In this document: one piece after another, positions 1-8,326 of the stretch
Layout: the number at the start of each line of letters is the position of its first letter
Numbering within the stretch: the stretch's first letter is position 1
Program-made: the position numbers and the translations under genes
Assembly: GCA_963751665.1 (NCBI GenBank)
Contig: CAVVVF010000001.1
Span: 558,001 to 622,000, forward strand
Direction: 5' to 3'
Source of the DNA: AC-69 sp963751665
Lineage (GTDB): Bacteria > Actinomycetota > UBA4738 > HRBIN12
DNA: 64,000 nucleotides
Notes under the pieces: generated by a model
Seen by the model: the letters and a program-made list of their open reading frames with translations, nothing else
Database searches by the model: none
Told to the model about the DNA's origin: nothing

Positions 1-1241
1 TCGACGCGTCGATCTACTTCGGGAACCCGCTCGGGATCGATGCGGGGACCATCACCTGGCCGAGGACCCTCGACGTGAACGACCGCGAGCTCCGCTACAC
101 GGTCGTCGGGCTGGGAGGCAAGGCCCACGGCGTTCCCCGCGAGAACACGTTCGTCATCACGGCGGCGTCCGAGATCATGGCGGTGCTGGCACTCTCCTCC
201 GATCTCCAGGACCTTCGGAGCCGGTTGGGTCGCATCGTGGTCGGGGACACCGTCGAGGGCAAGCCGGTGACCGCGGAGGACCTGAAGGTGGCGGGGGCCA
301 TGGCGGTGGTGATGAAGGACGCCATCAAGCCCAACCTGGTGCAGACGCTGGAGGGCCAGCCGGTGCTGATCCACGCCGGGCCCTTCGGCAACGTGGCCCA
401 CGCCAACAACTCGATCGTCGAGGACCGGATCGCGCTCAAGCTCGCCGATTACGTCGTCACCGAGGGCGGCTTCGCCAGCGACCTCGGGTTCCAGAAGTTC
501 GCCGACATCGTCTGCCGGTTCGGCGGCTTCGTCCCCAGCGCGGCCGTCCTGGTGGCCACGGTCCGGGCGCTGAAGTCCCACGGCGGGATGGCGTTCGAGG
601 ATCTGGCCACCGAGGACATCGACGCCCTTCGCCGCGGCTCGGAGAACCTGGCGGCCCACATCGACATCGTCAAGGCGTACCGATTGCCGTGCGTCGTCGC
701 CATCAACCGGTTCCCCACCGACACCGACAAGGAGGTGGCCCTGGTCGACGAGCTGGCCACGCAGGTGGGGGCGGAGCGGGTCGTGGTGAACGAGGGGTTC
801 GCGCGCGGGGGCGAGGGAGCGGTCGACCTGGCCCGGGCCGTGGTGGAGGCGTGCGATCGGCCGAGTACGTTCTCCCAGCTCACCCCGCCCGGCACGCCGA
901 TCAAGGAGCAGGTGGAGGCCATCGCCATGCGGCTGTACGGAGCCGATGGGGTCGACTACCTCCCGCAAGCCGAGAAGGACATCGCCCGGATGGAATCCCT
1001 GGGCTTCGGGCAGTACCCGGTCTGCATGGCCAAGACCCAGCTGTCGCTGTCGCACGACCCGACGCTCTTGAACCGACCGAGGGGCTGGCGCCTGCCGGTC
1101 CGGGGGGTGGTCCCGTCCGCGGGAGCCGGCTTCGTGGTGGTGCTGTGCGGCGACATGCAGCGGATGCCTGGGCTGGGCCGGACCCCGGCCTTCATGAACA
1201 TCGACATCGACCGTGACGGCCGCACCGTCGGGCTGTACTAG
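1..1241 (+). CDS. fhs: Formate--tetrahydrofolate ligase, C-terminal ~413 residues (5'-truncated by window edge)
   Basis: ATP-dependent ligation of formate to tetrahydrofolate, giving 10-formyl-THF, the entry of formate into one-carbon metabolism. The frame is open from base 3, ahead of the GTG at 75, so the start lies outside the window. The family is about 560 residues, so roughly three quarters is present. Visible family motifs include GGKAHGVPRE and, near residue 120 of the visible part, GPFGNVAHANNS, typical of the nucleotide and folate site, followed by the Gly-rich TEGGFASDLG segment. The C-terminus is complete. The next gene on the opposite strand ends within its stop codon. No frameshift is seen. 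Identification is firm from motif identity and collinearity. Confidence 0.95.
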   Translation, partial: DASIYFGNPLGIDAGTITWPRTLDVNDRELRYTVVGLGGKAHGVPRENTFVITAASEIMAVLALSSDLQDLRSRLGRIVVGDTVEGKPVTAEDLKVAGAMAVVMKDAIKPNLVQTLEGQPVLIHAGPFGNVAHANNSIVEDRIALKLADYVVTEGGFASDLGFQKFADIVCRFGGFVPSAAVLVATVRALKSHGGMAFEDLATEDIDALRRGSENLAAHIDIVKAYRLPCVVAINRFPTDTDKEVALVDELATQVGAERVVVNEGFARGGEGAVDLARAVVEACDRPSTFSQLTPPGTPIKEQVEAIAMRLYGADGVDYLPQAEKDIARMESLGFGQYPVCMAKTQLSLSHDPTLLNRPRGWRLPVRGVVPSAGAGFVVVLCGDMQRMPGLGRTPAFMNIDIDRDGRTVGLY

Positions 1242-1429
1242 CCGGCCAGCAGCGACCCTCCCTCGACCCGGAGCCAGGCGGCCCGGCTGACCACGTCGTT
1301 GCGATCGAAGTCGAAGATCCCTCCCCGTTCGGGGGCGGCCTCCCAGACCGCCCCGCACTCGGGGCAGGTCCACATGCTCTGGGCCTTGGGCTCCGTATCA
1401 ATGGGCGGCGCGCACGTGTGCAACGGCAT
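1238..1429 (-). CDS. Small conserved-looking protein with one CPEC zinc-knuckle motif
   Basis: A 63-residue acidic protein that I do not recognise. It has CPECGAVW at about residue 22, plus His4 and Cys6 near the N-terminus, which together could supply four metal ligands (H, C, C, C). The rest (FDFDRNDVVSRAAWL) is polar with no membrane segment. It ends within the fhs stop codon on the opposite strand and starts just below a strong inverted repeat at 1447-1470. It is short, so coding status rests on the Cys motif and clean boundaries. Confidence 0.5.
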   Translation of the reverse strand: MPLHTCAPPIDTEPKAQSMWTCPECGAVWEAAPERGGIFDFDRNDVVSRAAWLRVEGGSLLAG

Positions 1430-1446
1430 GATCCGACCTCCCGGCT

Positions 1447-1470
1447 CGAAATCACACGCCTGTGATTTCG
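1447..1470. promoter_or_regulatory. Perfect 10-bp inverted repeat (operator or terminator hairpin)
   Basis: CGAAATCACA, a 4-nt CGCC loop, then TGTGATTTCG: a perfect 10-bp palindromic pair, locally AT-richer than its surroundings. It lies in the only gap between the GcvT-like gene (stop at 1517) and the small zinc-knuckle gene (start 1429), both on the minus strand. It could be a dimeric-regulator operator for the small gene or an intrinsic hairpin after the GcvT-like gene. No T-run follows on the minus strand, which favours an operator or a Rho-assisted hairpin. Confidence 0.5.
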
Positions 1471-1516
1471 GAGGAGCCTATCGCACGGGAGACCCGATGT
1501 GGCCCAAGCGGCGAGA

Positions 1517-2629
1517 TCAGCTGCGGGGCCGGGCCTTCTGCGTGTCGTAGATGGGAAGGACGTCGACCGTTGCGGGAACCGTCCCCTCACCCACCGCCGC
1601 CTCGACGGCGTTCCCCACCTCGGCCTGGTCGGCTCGGAGCACGGCGAGCCCGATCTTGCCGTACCGGGGGCTCTCCGTGGGACTGGTGAGGACGCCCACG
1701 TCCTCGCCGGCTTTGGTCACCGCGGCGCCGTACTCGGGAAGCTCTCCGGCCTCGTACCTGAGGGTCACGAACCGGTTCGGCGGCCGCATCGCCACCTCGC
1801 GGAGCTTGTCCCGGCCCAGCGGCTCCCCCGGCGCATCGAGCTTGACGAACGGGTCGAAGCCGAAGTCGTACGGGGTGCGCTGGTGGGCCTCGTAGTCGTA
1901 GTCCGTGACGATCAAGCCCGCCTCGATCCGAAGGATCTCGACAGCGTCGGCCCCGAACGGGGTGATCCCGGCCTTGTTCACCACGACGTCCCACAGCTCC
2001 TCGGCGTTCGCCGGGTCCGTGAGGAACAGCTCGTAGCCCAGCTCGCCCCCGAAGCCGGTGCGCGACAGGTACACCGGCACACCCTCCACCTCGATGGGCT
2101 CAGGGATGAAGCGGAAGTACCTGAGGTCGCGGATGTCGGCCTCGGTCAGCTCCTGCACGACGTCTCTCGATCGCGGTCCCAGGACGCCGAGATGCGGCAT
2201 CCGGGGGGCGATCCACTCGAACTCCACCTGCAGGCCCTTCAGCGCCTCCCCGAAGTAGTCCTGGTGATCCTTCCCGTTGGTCATGACCCAGGCGTGGTCG
2301 TCCGCCAGCTTGAAGACCGTGCCGTCGTCGACCATCAGGCCGTCCTGGTCCAGGAAGGCGCCGTATCGCACCTGTCCCACCTCGAGGCCCAGGATGTCGT
2401 TCGAATGCACTCGCCGGGCGGCCTTCAGCGCGTCCGGCCCGCGGAAATCCCACTTGTTCAGCGGCGAGACGTCCCACACGGCGACGTCGTCGCGCACCGC
2501 GTCGTATTCCTCCCGCACGTTGCCGAAGTTCTCCGCCCACATCCACCCGCCGTCGGCGACGTGTGAGCCCCCGGCGGCCACGATGACGTCGTGGAACGCG
2601 GTCTTCAGGGCCTCTTCCTCCTCGGACAT
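1517..2629 (-). CDS. GcvT-family aminomethyltransferase / THF-dependent O- or S-demethylase-like protein
   Basis: A 370-residue protein with the full GcvT fold: N-terminal DVSPLNKWDFRGPDA, the folate-pocket segment DQDGLMVDDGTVF with the acidic residue used in methyl transfer, LGVLGPRSRDVV, and GGELGYELFL. The C-terminal barrel domain is present. A canonical GcvT occurs elsewhere in this window (52643-53776), so this copy is a paralogue. Its sequence recalls THF-dependent demethylases of the LigM/DmdA type more than glycine-cleavage T-protein. Neighbours fhs and 5-formyl-THF cyclo-ligase fit a methyl-group salvage role, but the substrate cannot be read from sequence. GGGAGG lies 8-10 nt before the ATG. 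Confidence 0.8.
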   Translation of the reverse strand: MSEEEEALKTAFHDVIVAAGGSHVADGGWMWAENFGNVREEYDAVRDDVAVWDVSPLNKWDFRGPDALKAARRVHSNDILGLEVGQVRYGAFLDQDGLMVDDGTVFKLADDHAWVMTNGKDHQDYFGEALKGLQVEFEWIAPRMPHLGVLGPRSRDVVQELTEADIRDLRYFRFIPEPIEVEGVPVYLSRTGFGGELGYELFLTDPANAEELWDVVVNKAGITPFGADAVEILRIEAGLIVTDYDYEAHQRTPYDFGFDPFVKLDAPGEPLGRDKLREVAMRPPNRFVTLRYEAGELPEYGAAVTKAGEDVGVLTSPTESPRYGKIGLAVLRADQAEVGNAVEAAVGEGTVPATVDVLPIYDTQKARPRS

Positions 2630-2679
2630 CTGCTCGCCTCCCGTCCAGGGACCTTCCTGATGTGGCCGGGCTTATCGAA

Positions 2680-3264
2680 TCACGGCCCTGACTCGCCGTT
2701 CAACCCCTGTTCGGTCACCACGAGATCGACCGGCCGGTCGCCTCGCCCGTGGGGCACCTCGTCCACTACCTGGACGGAGAAGCAGATGCCCACCGTGAGG
2801 GCGTCCGGCCGCAGCCGGCCGAGGAACCGGTCGTAGAACCCCCCGCCGTACCCGACCCGGTGGCCACGGCGGTCGAATGCCAGGCCCGGCACGACCACCA
2901 CGTCGATCTCCTCGGGGCCGACCGGCTCGCCTGCCGCGGGCTCCAGCGCGCCGAACGAGGACGGCTTCACCGGATCCCCGGAACGGTAACCCACCGGCAC
3001 GATGGTCCGACCCTCCACCCGAGGGAGCACGACTCGCCGTCCGTCACGTGCGAGCTGCTCGATGATCGGGCCGGAGTCAACTTCCGAACCGAACGAGGAG
3101 AACGCCATCACCGTGGACGCCTGGCGAACCTCGGGGAGGGCGAGGAGGTTTCGGGCCACGGCCTGGCCCAGGCGCTCGCGCTCCTCGGGCGGCATGGCGT
3201 CCCGGCGCGCCCGGACTTCCCTGCGGAGCGCGCGCTTGCGTCGCTTGAGATCGTCGGAGCTCAC
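2680..3264 (-). CDS. 5-formyltetrahydrofolate cyclo-ligase
   Basis: Converts 5-formyl-THF to 5,10-methenyl-THF using ATP, rescuing a dead-end folate. The 194-residue length fits the family. The N-terminus has the basic helix KRRKRALRREVRARRDAM, and the signature RVGYGGGFYDRFL sits near residue 145, with VVPGLAFDRRG just before it. The GTG at 3264 is chosen because it overlaps the TGA of the upstream oxidoreductase gene (GTGA) and starts the conserved helix; an ATG far upstream would add an unrelated Arg/Gly-rich tail. It lies downstream in the minus-strand run with the oxidoreductase and ROK kinase and near fhs. Confidence 0.9.
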   Translation of the reverse strand: MSSDDLKRRKRALRREVRARRDAMPPEERERLGQAVARNLLALPEVRQASTVMAFSSFGSEVDSGPIIEQLARDGRRVVLPRVEGRTIVPVGYRSGDPVKPSSFGALEPAAGEPVGPEEIDVVVVPGLAFDRRGHRVGYGGGFYDRFLGRLRPDALTVGICFSVQVVDEVPHGRGDRPVDLVVTEQGLNGESGP

Positions 3265-4163
3265 GTCCGGGGCCGGGCGCTCGGGAGCGCGTGCTCTGCG
3301 ATCAGCTCGACCCGGTCCCGGGGACCGGCCGCCACCAGGACGACCCAGGAGGCCCCCGCGCCTTCCAGCCCCTCGAGCCACCACGCGAACGAGCGGACGC
3401 TTCCCGACCACACGTTGGTCTCCAGCAAGCCCTTTTGGTCCCGTGCGTCGAGGAGGCGGCCGGCATCATCCTCGTCCTTGCCGACGAGGACGATGCCGGC
3501 CCACGTGGCCTGGACCTCGCGGGCCTCGGCGGCCTCTCGCAGCAGGCTCGCCTTCCGGGCGAACTCCGGGATCGACATCCCCCATCCGTTCCACGCGTCG
3601 GCCTCCCGGGCCGCGATGCGAACGACCTCGTCGGCGAAGCCTCCGACCCATACCGGAGGTCCTCCTGGCGTCACGGGCGGAGGCAGCAGCGGACCGGCGA
3701 GGGGAGGGACGAGGGCGCCGCCGGGCCAGGGCGTTCCGGCGAAGAGCGCCTTGATCGCTCGGACCGTCTCCACAAGGTGCTCGCGCCGTTCTCCTTTCTC
3801 CAGGTACGGCAGGCCGTACGCCTCGTGCTCCGGCTTGTCGATGGGGTCCCCGGTCCCGATGCCGAGCACCATCCGCCCGCCGCTGATGTCGTCGATCCCG
3901 GCAGCCATCTTGGCCAGGAGCCCCGCCGGACGGATCGAGGCCCGCGTTACCAACGTACCGACGCTCACCCGCTCGGTTGCCGCCGCCACCGCGGACAGCG
4001 AGACGAAGGCCTCGAGCGAGGCCCGATCCCTCGGCGCTCCCGGGGGGAAGAAGTGGTCGAAGGCGAAGACGCCGTCGTAGCCGAGCTCCTCGGCCCGCCG
4101 GGCGAACGACACCACCCGCTCCGGATCGCCCGAGAACAACGGGAGGATGAGCCCGACCTTCAC
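3261..4163 (-). CDS. LLM-class (luciferase-like) flavin/F420-dependent oxidoreductase
   Basis: A 300-residue TIM-barrel protein of the bacterial luciferase-like monooxygenase superfamily. The N-terminal strand KVGLILPLF, the EELGYDGVFAFDHFF block, and the central ISGGRMVLGIGTGDP segment with PVWVGGF later are diagnostic. In actinobacteria most such enzymes use F420, but the cofactor and substrate are inferred. The GTG at 4163 has GGAAAGAAG about 10 nt upstream and begins at the first barrel strand; a longer start at 4244 would overlap the ROK gene by over 50 bp. Its stop overlaps the cyclo-ligase start. Confidence 0.85.
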   Translation of the reverse strand: MKVGLILPLFSGDPERVVSFARRAEELGYDGVFAFDHFFPPGAPRDRASLEAFVSLSAVAAATERVSVGTLVTRASIRPAGLLAKMAAGIDDISGGRMVLGIGTGDPIDKPEHEAYGLPYLEKGERREHLVETVRAIKALFAGTPWPGGALVPPLAGPLLPPPVTPGGPPVWVGGFADEVVRIAAREADAWNGWGMSIPEFARKASLLREAAEAREVQATWAGIVLVGKDEDDAGRLLDARDQKGLLETNVWSGSVRSFAWWLEGLEGAGASWVVLVAAGPRDRVELIAEHALPSARPRT

Positions 4164-4191
4164 CGGAGCGCGTCTTCTTTCCGGCAGCGCG

Positions 4192-5145
4192 TCATGCGCC
4201 CAGCTCCTCGAGGGCGAGCGCCGCGGCGCCGACGGCGCCGGCATCGTTCCCCAACTGCGCCGCGACCAGGGGGACCGGGGGCCGGTGCTCGTATCCCTCG
4301 ACGGCCTCGATGAACGCGGCCTCCGCCGGGCCGATCAGCAGGTCGCCCGCCTCCCCGACGCCGCCGCCGATGACCACGATCTGAGGGTCGATCACGTTCA
4401 CCAGCCCGGCGATCCCCTCCCCCAGGCGCCTGCCGACCTGGGAGAGGATGCGGATGGCCACGTCGTCCCCGGCCTTGGCCGCCTTGGTCACGGTCTCGCC
4501 GGTCACGTGCATCGGGTCATGGCCCGCGAGCTCGGCGATGATGGTCTGGGGGCGATCGGCCGCCGCCTCCCGTCCCAGGCGCCCGATGGCCTGACCCGAG
4601 GCCACCTGCTCGAAGCATCCTCGGTTCCCGCAGCCGCACAGCGGGCCGTCGGGTTCGACGATGATGTGCCCGATCTCCGCGGCGAACCCGTGGGCCCCCC
4701 GGAACAGGCGCCGCCCCGCCACGATCCCTCCGCCGATCCCCGTCCCCACCGTCACGAGCAGCATGTGCCGGTAGCCCCGGCCGGCCCCGAATCGATACTC
4801 GCCCCACGCGGCGACGTTCGCGTCGTTGTCCACTTGGCACGGGAGGCCGAGCGCGTCGCTCATGCGGGCGGCGATGGGAAGCTCGCGCCACGCAAGGTTC
4901 GGAGCGAACCGAAGGACCCCGCTGTTCGCGTCCACCATGCCGGCGGCGCCCACGCCGATCGCCACCACCTGCGGCTCGATCAACCCCTTGGCCGCCTCGA
5001 TCATCGCCGCGATGGTGGCCTCCGGGTCGTCCGCGGGCGTGACCGAGCGCGAGCGCGACAGGACCGACCCGTCCCTGGTCACGCGGAGGGCCTCGATCTT
5101 CGTTCCGCCGACGTCGATGCCGAGCGCCTGGGCCGCCTCCGACAC
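4192..5145 (-). CDS. glk: ROK-family glucokinase
   Basis: ATP-dependent sugar kinase (likely glucose to glucose-6-phosphate) of 317 residues. The phosphate-1 loop GIDVGGTKIEA is at the N-terminus. QVDNDANVAAWGEYRFGAG carries the catalytic Asp, GTGIGGGIV follows, and the ROK zinc site is C-G-C-G-N-R-G-C-F-E after GHIIVEPDGPL. There is no N-terminal winged helix, so it is an enzyme rather than a ROK repressor. The GTG at 5145 starts 11 nt after the stop of the eRF1-like gene and gives the normal N-terminus. Sugar specificity is inferred from the glucokinase-like EIGH/zinc region. Confidence 0.88.
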   Translation of the reverse strand: MSEAAQALGIDVGGTKIEALRVTRDGSVLSRSRSVTPADDPEATIAAMIEAAKGLIEPQVVAIGVGAAGMVDANSGVLRFAPNLAWRELPIAARMSDALGLPCQVDNDANVAAWGEYRFGAGRGYRHMLLVTVGTGIGGGIVAGRRLFRGAHGFAAEIGHIIVEPDGPLCGCGNRGCFEQVASGQAIGRLGREAAADRPQTIIAELAGHDPMHVTGETVTKAAKAGDDVAIRILSQVGRRLGEGIAGLVNVIDPQIVVIGGGVGEAGDLLIGPAEAAFIEAVEGYEHRPPVPLVAAQLGNDAGAVGAAALALEELGA

Positions 5146-5156
5146 GTCCCGGCCCT

Positions 5157-6296
5157 CTAGAAGCGGAGCAGCGCGCCGATGCCGCCGTACTGGGCCAGCC
5201 CGTCGGGGTGAAGGACCGTCTCCACCCGGCAGCCTTGCCGCAGGGCCTGGGCCACCGCCTCCTCGACCACGTCGGGCACGGGCTCCATCTTCGAGCCGCA
5301 CGCCGGGCACTTCGTCCCCCGATCCGTGAGCCGCCCGCATGAAGGGCAGGAGAACCCGGGAGCCGACAGGTCGGGGGAGACCATGATCTCCCCGGCGCGG
5401 CCCTCGGCCAGGGCCGCGAGCGTTCCCGGGAGACCGGTCACGGCCTTGCCCCCCGACTCGGCGGCAGCCTTGAGGGCCTCGACCTTCGCCGCCTCGTTCC
5501 GCCGCTCCAGGTCCTCCTCGACCTCGAGGCACCGGGCGGCCACCTCGTCCAGGGTCGCAGTCATGGCCAGGGTGAGGCCGGCTCGGACCCGCTCCTTGAG
5601 ATATGGATGCAGGGTGTGTTCGAGATCCAGACGGGCCTCCGCCGGCCCGGCCAGCACGAGGGAGTCGAACGGGCGCGTCTTGAGGAGCTGGAACAGCGCC
5701 TCGGCGACGCGCTTCAGGTGTCGCAGGCGGTGATCGTCCACGTGTCGCTGCATGCGCATCTGGGACCAGCCGCCCTGGTCGTGTCGGCCCGGGACGTCGT
5801 CGAAGAGGTCGGTGACCTCCTCGACCCGTCCGAGCTCCGACAGGAACACCCGGGCCTTCTCGTAGTCCACGAGGGCCATGCACATCGGGCGATACGTCTC
5901 GAGCACCTGCTCCAGCGGGAGCACATCGGCCGCCGACGCAACCGTGGCTCGATCGCGCACCGGCCGGGGGAGGCGGACCTCCTCCCACAATCCGGCGGCC
6001 TTGGCCGAGAACAACGCCAGACCTCGCGTGTCGCCGCGTTCGAACTCGTCGCGCACGAAGGAGCTCATCGACTCGAGGTCGCCGTGGACCGAACGAAGCG
6101 CCTCCTTCGACAGCCCCTCGGCTTCGGCCTGGGCCCGAGCCCGACGCAACAGCTCGTCCAGACGTACCTCGTACTCGGACTTGCGGGGGTACCGGCGCCC
6201 GTCCACCGTGAGGTAGACGGACGTGATCGGGATGCCATTCGGGTCCCATCGCGCCAGCTTGCGCACCACGGAGTGGTCGACGTTCGTCATGCTCAT
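5157..6296 (-). CDS. Bacterial eRF1/Vms1-like protein (baeRF family) with C-terminal zinc ribbon
   Basis: A 379-residue homologue of archaeal/eukaryotic release factor 1 and Vms1/ANKZF1 peptidyl-tRNA hydrolases. The N-terminal part (SVYLTVDGRRYPRKSEYEVRL) matches bacterial members of this family. A central loop, GRHDQGGWSQMRMQRHVDDH, occupies the place of the eRF1 GGQ loop: the two glycines are separated from the Gln as GGWSQ. The eRF1_3-like domain ends in a two-knuckle zinc ribbon, CPSCG-x(7)-CPACG. Bacterial members are proposed to act on stalled ribosomes; that role is inferred here. The start at 6296 forms ATGA with the stop of the preceding small gene. Confidence 0.82.
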   Translation of the reverse strand: MSMTNVDHSVVRKLARWDPNGIPITSVYLTVDGRRYPRKSEYEVRLDELLRRARAQAEAEGLSKEALRSVHGDLESMSSFVRDEFERGDTRGLALFSAKAAGLWEEVRLPRPVRDRATVASAADVLPLEQVLETYRPMCMALVDYEKARVFLSELGRVEEVTDLFDDVPGRHDQGGWSQMRMQRHVDDHRLRHLKRVAEALFQLLKTRPFDSLVLAGPAEARLDLEHTLHPYLKERVRAGLTLAMTATLDEVAARCLEVEEDLERRNEAAKVEALKAAAESGGKAVTGLPGTLAALAEGRAGEIMVSPDLSAPGFSCPSCGRLTDRGTKCPACGSKMEPVPDVVEEAVAQALRQGCRVETVLHPDGLAQYGGIGALLRF

Positions 6297-6556
6297 GCGA
6301 TCTCGATCCTCTCGAGCTTGGGCTCCGCGCCGCCGGCATCGGCGACCCGAGTGTCGATCAACGTCTTCGCCGCGAGGAGGAACTCGCGGGCCGAGACCAG
6401 GAGGTGCTCCACGACCTCCGGGCTGGCCCGGTCGACCGTCGAAAGGGCCAGGCCGATGGGGCAGAACGTGACGGGGCACACGTGCTGGCCCCGCCCGTCC
6501 TGCTCCTTCGGCGAAGCGGCTTTCGACCCGCTTCTTCCCGTCCGTCCCTCAGACAT
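6293..6556 (-). CDS. Small conserved hypothetical protein with CPVTFCPI motif
   Basis: An 87-residue protein of unknown function. A basic, Ser/Gly-rich N-terminus leads to HVCPVTFCPIGLALS (two cysteines five apart), then an amphipathic helix SPEVVEHLLVSAREFLLAAKTLID. It is locked between the ArsA-like ATPase (whose stop lies inside this gene's first codons) and the eRF1-like gene (ATGA overlap), so the three are probably co-translated. Its position recalls the small gene following the ArsA-like gene in mycobacteria (Rv2183c after Rv2184c), which is an inference from gene order only. Confidence 0.7.
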   Translation of the reverse strand: MSEGRTGRSGSKAASPKEQDGRGQHVCPVTFCPIGLALSTVDRASPEVVEHLLVSAREFLLAAKTLIDTRVADAGGAEPKLERIEIA

Positions 6557-7772
6557 TCGCTCTCCCCCTCCGGGCCTGCCGGGCGTCTCCCGAGGAGCCG
6601 GGCTCGGGCTCCTTGGAGAACGCGATCTCCAGATGGTCGCCGACGAAGTTCGCCCCTCGGACCTCCAGCCGCTTGAGGGTCTGGGGCAGGATCAGGTTCC
6701 GCTTGTACGAGCCCACCCGGACGAACAGCTCGTCCCCCCGGCGGTGGATGTCAATGTCGTCGCGAGAGGCGAACGGCAGTCGCATCGTGAGGGAGTAACC
6801 GGTTCCCTTCGGCGGACCCGGATGGGATCGTCCCGGTACAGGATCTCGGTGACGTCGGCGTCGCCGTAGACCTCGTGCCCCATTGCCTCCAGCAACTCGA
6901 CGCCGACCATCTCCCGATCGAACAGCCGGGCCGTGAGGATGGGGACGGGCTCGAAGGACTCGCGCACCGTCTGCAGGTGCTCGGCCTGGATGTCCTTCCA
7001 CTTGCCGAAGTACGGGTCGGTGACGTCGTCGGGGATGATGCGGTTCACGATCACCGCGTCCACGCGATACCCGAACAGCCCGAGATACGTGTACGTTCGC
7101 CTGGCCTCGGCGATCACCATCTTCTCCGGATTGACCACCAGCCGCACGGTCGAGGTGCCCTCCTCGGTCAGGATCCGCCGCACCGCCTCGAGGTTGTGGT
7201 GCAGTCGTTCCACTGCGCCGAAGAACTGGTCCCCGGCGATGGGAAGCGTGGTGATCTTCGAGACGAGCGGGCGGACCGCCTTCACCACTCGACGCTCCAT
7301 CGGGAAGATCCGCTCGATGTACCAGTTCATGACCTCGGGGAGCGAGAGGAGGCGGAGCGTCTCGGCCGTGGGCGCGCAATCCACCACCAGGAGGTCGTAC
7401 GTGCCCTCGTCGACATGGCGTCTTCACGTCGATCAGGCTGAAGATCTCGTCCAACCCGGGGATGACCGAGAGCTCCTCGGCCTGGATCGTCTCCACACCG
7501 GCCCAGTTCATCAGCTGGATGAAGTACTCCTGGATCTCCCGCCAGTTGGACTCCAGACGGGCCTGGGCGTCGATCTGCTCGGCCCACAGGTTCGGGGCGA
7601 TGAGGGTGGGCTGGTCCGCCACGTCGCGGTCGAACGAGTCGGCCAGCGAATGCGCGGGGTCCGTGCTCATGACCAGCGTCCGCGCGCCGGCCCGAGCCGC
7701 CTTCACGGCGGTGGCGGCGGCCACGGTGGTCTTGCCCACGCCGCCCTTTCCCGTGAAGAGAAGGACTCGCAT
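6549..7772 (-). CDS. ArsA/Get3-family ATPase with C-terminal Hsp20-like domain (two compensating frameshifts)
   Basis: SIMIBI-class P-loop ATPase. The N-terminus has the deviant Walker A GKGGVGKTT at residues 9-17 and STDPAHSLADSF. The middle (VDCAPTAETLRLL, IERIFPMERRVV, VVNPEKMVI) is read in another frame between about 7417 and 6812. The C-terminal 60 residues, an alpha-crystallin-like ArsA_HSP20 domain, return to the first frame. One extra base in a GG run near 7417 and one lost base near 6812 explain this, so a sequence error is more likely than decay. A TAAGCT hexamer stands 8 nt before the ATG. Bacterial members lack a proven arsenite role; the target is unknown. Confidence 0.85.
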   Translation of the reverse strand: MRVLLFTGKGGVGKTTVAAATAVKAARAGARTLVMSTDPAHSLADSFDRDVADQPTLIAPNLWAEQIDAQARLESNWREIQEYFIQLMNWAGVETIQAEELSVIPGLDEIFSLIDVKTPCRRGHVRPPGGGLRAHGRDAPPPLAPRGHELVHRADLPDGASSGEGGPPARLEDHHASHRRGPVLRRSGTTAPQPRGGAADPDRGGHLDRAAGGQSGEDGDRRGQANVHVSRAVRVSRGRGDREPHHPRRRHRPVLRQVEGHPGRAPADGARVLRARPHPHGPAVRSGDGRRRVAGGNGARGLRRRRRHRDPVPGRSHPGPPKGTGYSLTMRLPFASRDDIDIHRRGDELFVRVGSYKRNLILPQTLKRLEVRGANFVGDHLEIAFSKEPEPGSSGDARQARRGRANV

Positions 7773-7780
7773 CTCCGGCT

Positions 7781-7786
7781 AGCTTA
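7781..7786 (-). promoter_or_regulatory. Putative -10 hexamer of a leaderless promoter (ArsA-like gene)
   Basis: TAAGCT lies 8 nt before the ATG at 7772 with no Shine-Dalgarno between, the spacing expected if transcription begins at the start codon. No convincing -35 is seen. Confidence 0.4.
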
Positions 7787-7859
7787 GCGAGTCCAGGAAA
7801 CCAACCTGAGGGCGGCCCACGCCGGGGAGGCGAAGGTACGAGGGCCGGACGGAGGTCGC

Positions 7860-8304
7860 CTAGCCCAGCTCCACCCGCCGCTTCAGCCCCTCGAGGGCAT
7901 TCTCGATCACGCGCTTGGCCCCCTGGGTCCGGACGAACCCTGGGAGCAGGACCCCGAGCTCGACGCTGAGCCGGTAGGTGACCTCCGTCTCGCGGTCGTC
8001 GAGCTCGTTCAACAGGTACTCGCCGATGATGTTGCTGACGGCCCCCCGGGCCTCTTTCGTCACCCAGGAGACGCCGGCGTCACCGGGCGCATACCGGTAG
8101 GCGAGCGTGTACAGGCGCTCTACCCAGGACGGGCACGTCGACCTCGAACGCGACCTCCATGCCCAGCCCGCCGGCCCCGCGCTGGACGACGTGTGCCGAT
8201 TTCACGTCGGCCCACTCCGGGTAGGCCTCGTAGTCGGTGATGACGTCCATGACCTCGGCCGCGGAGGCCTCGATGACGATGGAGCCTTCGGCGTGTTCCC
8301 CCAT
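7860..8304 (-). CDS. SRPBCC (START-like) family protein, one frameshift
   Basis: A helix-grip fold, polyketide-cyclase-like protein of about 147 residues. The N-terminal part reads GSIVIEASAAEVMDVITDYEAYPEWADVKSAHV, the classic SRPBCC opening. The C-terminal half (VSWVTKEARGAVSNIIGEY to the terminal helix QGAKRVIENALEGLKRRVE) lies in another frame. Removing one C from the CCC run at 8123-8125 joins them through ERLYTLAYRYAPGDAG. Such proteins sit beside ArsA-like ATPases in mycobacteria (Rv2185c next to Rv2184c). A lipid or isoprenoid ligand is a guess. Confidence 0.78.
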
Positions 8305-8326
8305 GTCGAAGGAATGGTAACGGTCG

